In this document: positions 55,724 through 64,000 of the stretch, piece by piece
Layout: the number at the start of each line of letters is the position of its first letter
Numbering within the stretch: position 1 is the stretch's first letter
Source of the DNA: Elephas maximus indicus
Lineage: Eukaryota > Chordata > Mammalia > Proboscidea > Elephantidae
Direction of reading: 5' to 3'
Assembly (NCBI RefSeq): GCF_024166365.1
Contig: NC_064827.1
Coordinates: forward strand, 54,216,635 to 54,280,634
DNA: 64,000 nt
Translations under genes and position numbers: made by a program
The notes under the pieces: generated by a model
Told to the model about the DNA's origin: nothing
The model's database searches: none
What the model saw: the letters and a program-made list of their open reading frames with translations, nothing else

Positions 55724-56730
55724 TTTTTTGTTTTGTTTTTTATTGTGCTTTAGGTGAAAGTTTACAGCTCAAGCTAATTTCTCATACAAATATTTATACA
55801 CACATTGTAATGTGACCTTAGACGCTATCCCTATAACGTGACCATGCATTCTTCCTTTCCACCCTGAATTTCCCATGCCCATCCAATCAGCTCCTATCCC
55901 TTTCTGCCTTCTTATCTCACCTCCAGACCGGAGCTACCCATTTAGTCTCTTGTATCTCCTTGATCTAAGAAGCACAATCTTCATGAGTATCATTTTATGT
56001 CTTGTAATCCAGTCTATACTATGTCTGAAGAGTTGGCTTCAGGAATGGTTTTAGTTCCCGGTTAACAGAGAGTCCGGGGGCCGTGTCTTCTGGGGCTCTT
56101 CCATTCTCAGTCAGACCATCAAGTCTGGTCTATTTACTAGAAAATTTGAGTTCTACATCCCATTTTTTTTCTGCGCCGTCAGCAACTTTCCATTGTGTTC
56201 CCTGCCAGGGTAGTCATTGGTAGTAGCTGGGCATCATCTAGTCCTTCCAGTTTTAGGCTGACAGTCTCTCATTTATGTGGCCCCTTTTTGTCTCTTGGGC
56301 TAATATTTTCCTTGCGCCTTTGGTGTTCTTCATTCTCCTTTGCTCCAGGTGGGTTGGAACCAATTGATGCATCTTATATGGCCACTTGCTAGCTTTTAAG
56401 ACCCCAGGTGTCACTCACCAAAATGGGATGCAGAATGTTTTCTTAATAAACTTTGTTATGCCAGTTGACCTAGATGTCCCCTGAAACCATGGTTCCCAGA
56501 CCCCTGCACCTGCTAAACTGTCCCTCAAAGTGTTCGGCTGTATTCAGTAAACTTCTTAGGTTTTGGTTTAGTCCAGCAGTGCTGACTTCCCCTGTACTGT
56601 GTGTCGTCCTTCCCTTCACCTAAGATAATTCTTGTCTCCTATCTAGTTAGTGAATTCCCCTCTCCCTCTCTCCCTACCCTCATAACCATCAAAGAATGTT
56701 TTCTTCTGTGTTTAAACCTTTTCTTACTTC

Positions 56731-59700
56731 TTATAACAGTAGTCTCATACCATATTTGTCCTTTTGCAATGGACTAATTTCACTCAGCTTAATTAATGCC
56801 TTCCACATTCATTTATGTTTTGAGATGTTTTGCAGATTCATTGTTGCTCTTTATCGTTGTATAGTATTCCACTGTGGGAATATACCATAATTTGTTTATC
56901 CATTCATCTGTTGCTGGGCACTTCAGTTGTTTCTGTCTTTTTGCTATTGTGAACAGTACTGCAATGAACATAGGTTTGCACATATCTATTCATGTGGTGG
57001 CACTTATTTCTCTAGGATGTATTCCAAGGAGTGAGATTGCTGAATCATGTGGTATTTCTATTTATCGCTTTTTAAGGAAGTGCCAAATCAATTTCCAAAG
57101 TGGTTGTAACATTTTACATCCCCACCAGCCGTGTATAAGTGTTCCAGTATCTCCACAGCCTCTCCAACATAATTTTGTGTTTTTTGGATTAATGCTAGCC
57201 TTGTTGGGGTGAGATGGTATCTCATTGTAGTTTTGATTTGCATTTCTCTAATGGCTAATGATCATGAGCATTTCCTCAAGTATCTGTTAGCTGCATGAAT
57301 GTCTTCTTTGGTGAAGTGCCTGTTCATACCCTTTGCCCATTTTTTAATTAGCTTATTTGTCTTTTTGTGGTCGAAGTTTTACAATATCTTGTAGATTTTA
57401 GAGATTAGAGCCTGATCAGATTTGTTGTAGCCAAAAATTTTATCCCAGTCTGTAAGATGTCTTTTTACTCTTTTGGTGAAGTCTTTTGATGGGCATAAGT
57501 GTTTGATTTTTAGGTGCTCCCAGTTACCTAGTTTCCCTTCTGGTGTTTGTGCATTGTTAGTAATGTTTTGTATTCTGTTTATGCCATGTATTAGGGCTCC
57601 TAGCATTGTCCCTATTTTTTCTTCCATGATTTTTATCATTTCGGATTTTATAGTTAGGTCTTTGGTCCATTTTGAGTTAGTTTTTGTGGGTGGTGTGAGG
57701 TATGTGTCCAGTTTAATTTTTTTACAGATGGATATCAAGTTATGCCAGCACCATTTGTTAAAGAGACTGCCTTTTTTGCCAACTAATGGGCTTCGGGACT
57801 TTGTCAAATATCAGCTGCTTATAGGTGGATGAATTTACGTCTGCATTCTCAGTTCTGTTCCTTTGATCTCTGTACCTGTTGTTGCACCAGTATTAGGCTG
57901 TTTTGACTACCTTAGCGGTATAACAGGTTCTAGAATCAAGTAGTATGAGGCCTTCCACTTTGTTCTTTCTCTTCAATAGTGCTTTACTCATCCGGGTCCT
58001 CTTTCCTTTCCATATGAAGTTGGTGATTTTTTTTCTCCATCTCATTGAAAAATGCCCTTGGAATTTGGATTGGGATTGCATTGTATCTGTAGATCACCTC
58101 AGGTAGAGTTGACATCTTCACAATGTTGAGTCTTCCTATCCATGAGAAAGGTATGTTTTCCACTTATGTAGGTTTCTTTTGGTTTCTTGCAGTAGTATCT
58201 TGTAGTTTTCTTTGTACAGGTCTTTTACATCTCTGGTTGGATTTCATCCTAATTATTTTATCTTCTTAGGGGCTATTGTAAATGGTATTGATTTGGTGAT
58301 TTCCTCTTTGAAGTTCCCTTTGTTGGTGTAGAGGAATTAAGCTCATTTTTATATGTTTATCTTGTACCCTGATAATTTCCTGAAATTGTCTCTTGGTCCC
58401 AGTAGTTTTCTTTGAATTCTTTGGGATTTTCTGTGTATAAGATCAGATCATCTGCAAACAGGGATATTTTACTTCTTCCTTACCAATTTGGATGCCCTTT
58501 ATTTCTTTTTCTAGCCTAAGTGCTCTGGCTAGGACCTCCAGCCCAACGCTGAATAAGAGTGGTGATAAACGGCATCCTTGTCTGGTTCCTGTTCTCAAAG
58601 ACAATGCTTTCAGACTCTCTCCATTTAGAATGACGTTGGCTGTTGGCTTTGTATGAATCCCCTTTATCATGCTGAGGAATTCCCCTTCTATTCCTATTTT
58701 GCTGAGAGTTTTTATCACGAATGGGTGTTAGACTTTGTCAAATGCCTTTTCTGCATCAATTGGTAAGATCATGTGGTTCTTGTCTTTTGTTTTATTTATG
58801 TGATGGATTACTTTGATTGTTTTTCTAATGTTGAACCATCCTTGCATATCTGGTATGAATTCCAGTTGGTCATGGTGAATTATTTTTTTAATATGTTGTT
58901 GAATTCTATTGCCTAGAATTTTGTTGAGAATTTTTGTATATATGTTCATGAGGGATATTGGTCTGTAATTTTCTTTTTTTTTTTTTTTCATGGTATCTTT
59001 ACCTGTTCTTGGTATCAGAGTTATACTGGCTTCATAGAATGAGTTCGGGAGTATTCTATCCTTTTCTGTGCTCTGAAATACCTTTAGTAGTAGTGATGTT
59101 AACTCTTCTAAGTTTGGTAGAATTCTCCAGTGAAGCCATCAGGGCCAGGGCTTTTTTTGTTGGGAGTTTTTAAATTACCTTTTCAATCTATTCTTTTGTT
59201 TTGTTAGTTGGTCTACTTCTGTTTGTGTTAGTTTAGGTAGTTTCTAGAAATGTGTCCATTTCTTCTAGGTTTTCAAATTTGTTGGAGTCCAGGTTTTCAT
59301 AGTATTCTGCTCTGATTCTTTTCATTTAAGTTGGGTCTGTTATGATATCGTCCATCTCATTTCTTACTTGGATTATTTGCTTCCTCTCCTGTTTTTCTTG
59401 TCAGTTTGGCAAATGGTTTGTTAAGTTTGTTGATCTTTTCAAAGAACCAGCTTTGGTCTTGTTAACTCTTTCAATTGTTTCTCTGTTCTCTATTTCATTT
59501 AATTCTGCTCTAGTTTTTATTATTTCCTTTCTTCTGCTGCCCAAGGGCTTCTTTTGCTGCTCTCTTTCTACTTTTTCCAGTTATAGGGTAATGTTTTTGA
59601 TTTTGGCCCTTTCTTCTTTTGGGAAAAAGTGTGCATTTATTTCTATAACTTGACCTATGAGTACTGCTTTTGCTGTGTCCCAAAAATTCTGGTAGGATGT

Positions 59701-60556
59701 GTTTTCATTCTCATTTGATTCCCTGCATTTCTTTATTCCGTCCTTAATTTCATCTATACCCCTTTTTGAGCAAGGCATTGTTCAGTTTCCATGTATTTGA
59801 TTTTTTTACCTTGCTTTTCTTGTTATTGATTTCTATTTTTATGGTTTTATGGTCAGAAAAGATGCTTTGTAATATTTTCATGTTTTAGATTCTGTCAAGG
59901 CTTGTTTGGTGGCCTAATATGTGGTCTTTTCTGGAGAACGTTCCATGTGCATTGGAAAAGAAAGTATACTTTGCTGCTGTTGGGTGGGGTGTTCTGTATA
60001 TGTCTATGAGATCAAGTTGGTTAACTGTGGCATTTAGATCTTCCGTGTCTTTATTGAGCTTCTTTTTGGATGTTCTGTCCTTCGCTAAGGTGGTGTGTTG
60101 AAGTCTCCTACTATTATTGTGGAGCCGTCTATTTCTCTTTTCAATGCTGTTAGAGTTTGTTTTATGTATTTTGGAGCACTGTCTTTAGGTGTGTAAATAT
60201 CTGTTATGGTTATGTCCTCCTGGTGTATTGACCCTTTAATAATTATATAGTGTCCTTCCTTATCCTTTGTGGTGGCTTTTGCTTTAAAGTCTATTTTGTC
60301 AGAGATTAATATTGCCACTCCTGATCTTTTATGAATGTTGTTTGCTTGATATATTTTTTCCCATCCTTTGAGTTTTAGTTTGTTTGTGTCTTTAAGTCTA
60401 AGGTATGTCTCTTGTTGGCAGCATATAGACGGATTATGTTTTTTGGTTTGCTTGTTTGTTTTAAATCCATTCTGCTACTCTCTGTCTTCTTATTGGTGCA
60501 TTTAGTCCATTTACATTCAGTGTAATTATTGATAGGTATGAGTTTAGTGCTGTCAT
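56731..60556 (-). pseudogene. L1 ORF2 remnant
   Basis: Starts at the ATG at 60556 (MTALNSYLS-like) and ends at the TAA at 56731-56733. Endonuclease (GDFNTPP at about 60090; [12 protein letters not shown]-like), reverse transcriptase ([14 protein letters not shown] at 58800; [14 protein letters not shown] at 58580) and C-terminal parts survive as separate frames. Several frameshifts and stops break it, including one just after the catalytic region near 58443. Confidence 0.9.
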
Positions 60557-61005
60557 TTTGATGTCTTTTTTGTGTGGGTGTTGTTGACAGTTTGTTACGC
60601 TTAATTTTCTGTGCTGAGTCTTTTTTTTTATATATTTTCTTTTCGTCTTTTTCCTTGTTGATTTTCTATTTGGTGAGTCTATATGTTTTTCTTGTCTTTT
60701 ATTTCGATGTGTGGGAGTATTAATTTCCTTTGTGCTTACCTTAATATTTACCCATATTTTTCTAAGTTTAAACCAATCTTTTATTTCTTTATATCGCCTT
60801 GACTTCCTCTCCTTATGAAAGATCTATGACTAAATTTTTTATTCCTCTTTTTTTTCTTGTAATGGTGTCATCTTTTACATATCAATGTCTCTGTTTCCCT
60901 GTTTTCAGGGTTTTAGCTTTCATTTATTTTTGTGACTTACCTATCTGGGTTTATATCTGGTTGCTCTGTCCTGTGTTCTAGGCTTGGGTTCTTATCTGGT
61001 GTTAT

Positions 61006-61994
61006 TCACTTTCTAACCAGAGGACTCCCTTTAGTATTTCTTGTAATTTTGGTTTAGTTTTTACAAACTCCCTAAACTTGTCTGTCTAGAAATGCCCTAA
61101 TTTCACCAACATATTTGAGAGACAGTTTTGCTGGATATGTAATTCTTGGTTGGCAATTTTTTTCCTTTAAGGCTTTATATATGTCATCCCATTCTCTTCT
61201 TACCTGCATGATTTCTCCTGAGTAGTCAGAGCTTAGTCTTATTGACTCTCCTTTGTAGATGACTTATTGTTTATCCCTAGCCCCTCTTAAAACCTTCTCT
61301 TTATCTTTGGTTTTAGCAAGATTGATTATAGTATGTCTTGGTGACTTTCTTTTGGGATCTACCTTGTGTGGGTTTCAATAAGCTTCTAGGATAGATATCT
61401 TCTCATCTTTTACAATATCAGGGAAGCTCTGAAGAATCTTCAACAATTCTCTCTGTAGTCTCTAACCTCTCCCCCCGCCCCGTGCCCCCGATCATTCGTA
61501 GGTTATTCCTCTTGATAGAGTCCCACATAATTGTTAGGGTTTCTTCATTTGTTTAAATTCTTTTATCTGATTTTTCCTCAAATAAGTTGGTGTCAAGTGC
61601 TTTATCTTCAATCTCACTAATTCTGACTTCCATCTCCTCAATTCTGCTCCTATGACTTTCTACTGAGTTGTCTAATTCTGAGATTTTATTGTTAATCTTT
61701 TGGATTTCTGTTTGCTGTCTCTCTATGAATTCTTGCATCCTGTTAAATTTTAATAACCTTCTTAAGTTCCTCTAGTGCTTTGTCTGTGTGTTCCTTGACT
61801 TTATCTGCATTGTGCCTGATCTCTTTCCTGATTTCTTGAAGAGTTCTGTATATTAGTCTTTTGAAACCTACCTCTGGTAATTCCAAGAAGTTCTCTTCCT
61901 CCAGACAGTTTGAGTTCTTGTTTTGGTTGCTTGCTGAATCCATCATGTTCTGCCTCTTTATGTGATTTGACATTGACTGTTGTCTCCAAGCCAT
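61006..61994 (-). pseudogene. L1 ORF1 remnant
   Basis: Starts MAWRQQSMSNHIKRQ at 61994, clearly homologous to the young MARRQQSISNHLKKQ. The coiled-coil segment appears as two frames (61743-61994 and 61553-61738, the latter with QTEIQKINNKISELDNSVES). The C-terminal half is disrupted. It ends near 61006. Confidence 0.88.
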
Positions 61995-62950
61995 CAGTAA
62001 GTTATATGTATTTATTTTATGTTTGCTTACTGTACCCCAGCTTCTTGTTTTGTTTCATTTTGTTTTGTTTTAATATGCCCAAATAGGCTGGTAGTGTAAG
62101 CTAGTTTGATTATTGGTGTCTTTGAAGCCTTCACGTCCTGCCTCTAGGTAGCCAGAGCTGTTACTAGGTATGTGAGCCCAGGAGTCCATTTACTTTTCTT
62201 GTATGGGTTCAGCTCAGGTGTCCAAGTCATCAGTCACCAAGTGTGTGGTGCAGGCTCTCACCTACAGTCCTAGATGGGCAGGGGTGGTTGGAGTAGGCAC
62301 AGGTACCTGGCTACAGTAGGGGGTCATATGCTGATCATGATAGGGGACTGACTGCTGCCCCTGAGTGTCTGGCTGAAAGGCTTGTCCCTGTCCCCTAGAT
62401 GCTCAGGTAGGTGGGTTTTGCCACCAGACTATGGGCACTCAAGACTGTTGACTGTATGGACCAGGAGTCACCATTTATTCTTGGACCTCTGTCATGGTTG
62501 GTTTTGTGGAGTGGGTGGAACCACCAGTCCTCAGGCCCCTAATGTGGGTAAGTGAGGACCCTGCTTAATGGGCTGGGCAGTGTGAAATGTCATGAATCTG
62601 CAACTCCCCCTTATAGCAGATAAAGATGAAAATAAGTTCCAGGTATATAACCTGGCATGCTGTGCTAAGGAGGGCCTATACTGTTAAAATGGGCCCACAC
62701 AGGTCTACACAGGGGTGAAAAGCATTCAAAGTCCATGGACCCTCTATGCCTGTGCCTAGGCAAAGAGGCTATGCCTGCCCTGAGTTCCTGGCTTAGGGGA
62801 ACTGGCAGATTATTTTTTCCTGTTTTTAATCTGTTCCCTTTCCAAAGACAGGAGAATAGTTCAGGGTGTGCAACAGGTCCTACTTCTGGCCCAGGGAGCA
62901 CAGCAATCTCTGAAGCAAGACCCAGGACCAGAGCAGAGTGGGGAGGGAAC
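61995..62950 (-). promoter_or_regulatory. L1 5'UTR, third distinct type
   Basis: About 950 nt upstream of ORF1 on the minus strand. It does not resemble the 5'UTRs at 18143 or 43719 and shows no obvious tandem monomers. The far boundary is uncertain. Frames in it (62665-62901, 62735-62956) carry no domain. Confidence 0.55.
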
Positions 62951-63169
62951 AGATAAATGGGAGAGAGGTGGAAAATTACTGTTTCACTCCTCCTTTACTT
63001 CCGCCCCCTTTTCCATTTACAAATATATTTACATCAGTTAAAATTGCCTAGCAAAATAACACAGAAAAACCCACACTATAAAACTACTGTAGAAAGTAGG
63101 TTAAAAAATCAGAAATCCAGTATGGTCACAAGTTTATAATACATCTTGTATACGCATATGAACATATTA
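62951..63169. other. Short gene-free gap
   Basis: Anonymous sequence between the L1 5' boundary and an RTE 3' end; nothing recognised. Confidence 0.45.
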
Positions 63170-64000
63170 AAATGTTGTTGTTGTCGTTGTTGTCAGGTGC
63201 CATCGAATTCGTTCCAACTCGTAGCGACCCTATGTTGTACCACAGAACGAAACAACACCTGGTCCTGCGCCATGCTCACAATCATTATTATGCTTGAGCC
63301 CATTTTTGCGCCACTGTATCAATCCATCTTGTTGAGGGTCTTCCTCTTTTCTGCTGACCCTATACTTTACCAAGCATGATGTCTTTCTCCAGGAATTGAT
63401 CCCTCCTGACAACATGTCCAAAGTAGGTAAGATGCAGTCTCGCCATCCTTACTTCTAAGGAGCATTCTGGTTGTACTTCTTCCAAGACAAATTTGTTCAT
63501 TCTTTTTGCAGTCCACAGTATATTCAATATTCTTTACCAACACCACAATTCAAAGGCATCAATTCTTCTTCAGCCTTCCTTATTCACTGCCCAGCTTTCG
63601 CATGCGTATGATGTGATCAAAAATACCATAGCTTGGGTCAGGCACACCTTAGTCTTCAAGATGACATCTTTGCTTTTCAACACTTTAAAGAGGTCCTTTG
63701 CAGCAGATTTGCCCAATGCAATGCATCTTTTGATTTCTTGATTGCTGCTTCCATGAGTGTTGATTGTGGATCCAAGTAAAATGAAATCCTCGACAACGTC
63801 AATCCTTTCTCCATTTATCATGATGTTGCTTATTGGATTTTTGTTTTCTTTACGTTGAGGTATAATCCACACTGAAGGCTGGGGTCTTTGATCTTTGTCA
63901 GTAACTGCTTCAAGTTCTCTTCACTTTGAGCAAGCAAGGCTGTGTCATCTGCATAATGCAGGTTGTTAATGAGTCTTCTTCCAATCCTGATGCCTTGTCC
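63170..64000 (-). mobile_element. RTE copy E, 3' part, runs off right edge
   Basis: Minus-strand RTE with its 3' end and a (GTT)n tail at 63174-63197 (CAACAA-type microsatellite in its own sense), then AGGTGCCATCGAATTCG and GTAGCGACCCTATGTTGTAC. It continues into the reverse-transcriptase downstream region (frame 63570-63872 minus, EGSTINTHGSS-like). It is the least diverged RTE here at the 3' end, but the frame is not intact. Confidence 0.88.

Larger units (their letters stand above)
55724..62950 (-). mobile_element. Old near-full-length L1, minus strand
   Basis: Reading on the minus strand: a 5'UTR from roughly 62950 (boundary uncertain), ORF1 remnant 61994-61006, spacer of about 450 nt, ORF2 remnant 60556-56731, a 3'UTR with a G-rich start (plus strand CCCCTCTCCCTCTCTCCCTACCC near 56657-56680) and an A-rich tail at 55724-55742. 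Gene order and the end of ORF2 (ATGAGACTACTGTTATAA in its own sense) match the other L1 copies. Divergence is intermediate to high. No target duplication was found. Confidence 0.9.

Overview
This is a gene-poor mammalian window of about 64 kb, made mostly of retrotransposons around a sparse olfactory receptor cluster. The repeats point to an afrotherian, most likely an elephant or close relative. At least ten copies or fragments belong to the tRNA-derived AfroSINE family (typical ends read ...GAGTCGGAATCGACTCGACGGCAAC). Five RTE-type LINE copies carry the matching 3' end, and several L1 lineages and two MaLR solo LTRs look lineage specific. The species call is inference from repeat content, not from a search.

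Host genes: two intact single-exon class II olfactory receptors, both minus strand and both OR13C-like, at 13734-14687 and 40824-41783. A third receptor survives only as a frameshifted 5' fragment on the plus strand at 31456-31620. No other protein-coding host gene, tRNA, rRNA or CRISPR array is supported.

Layout. 1-77 is the 5' end of a minus-strand L1 running off the edge, inserted in an RTE (78-2327). 3414-6303 is a second RTE split by a MaLR LTR with a perfect 5-bp duplication. 7093-11541 is a young 5'-truncated L1 with a 15-bp target-site duplication. 12052-12575 is a second MaLR LTR. After the first receptor come an ancient L1 and an MIR, then at 18143-24590 a young full-length L1 with tandem 5'UTR monomers, an ORF1 broken by one base and an open 1271-codon ORF2. 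27128-28612 is an old L1 fragment and 32560-33364 an L1 3'UTR insertion with a 16-bp duplication. 34708-37773 is an RTE with an inverted 5' end. After the second receptor, an RTE (43073-54065) is split by an old near-full-length L1 (43719-51702) and ends in an inverted RTE segment. 54066-55723 holds a template-switch hairpin and a small DNA transposon. 55724-62950 is an old minus-strand near-full-length L1, and 63170-64000 is a fifth RTE copy.

Working together: L1 supplies the recent insertions. RTE probably supplied the machinery for AfroSINE, since the two share a 3' end. The receptors sit in the gaps between repeats. The most notable material is the biology of this L1 family (tandem 5'UTR monomers that differ between lineages, an ORF1-ORF2 spacer of 430-460 nt, a conserved G-rich 3'UTR start and one copy with a drastically shortened 3'UTR) together with several DNA-level rearrangement scars. 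I did not find a new gene system.
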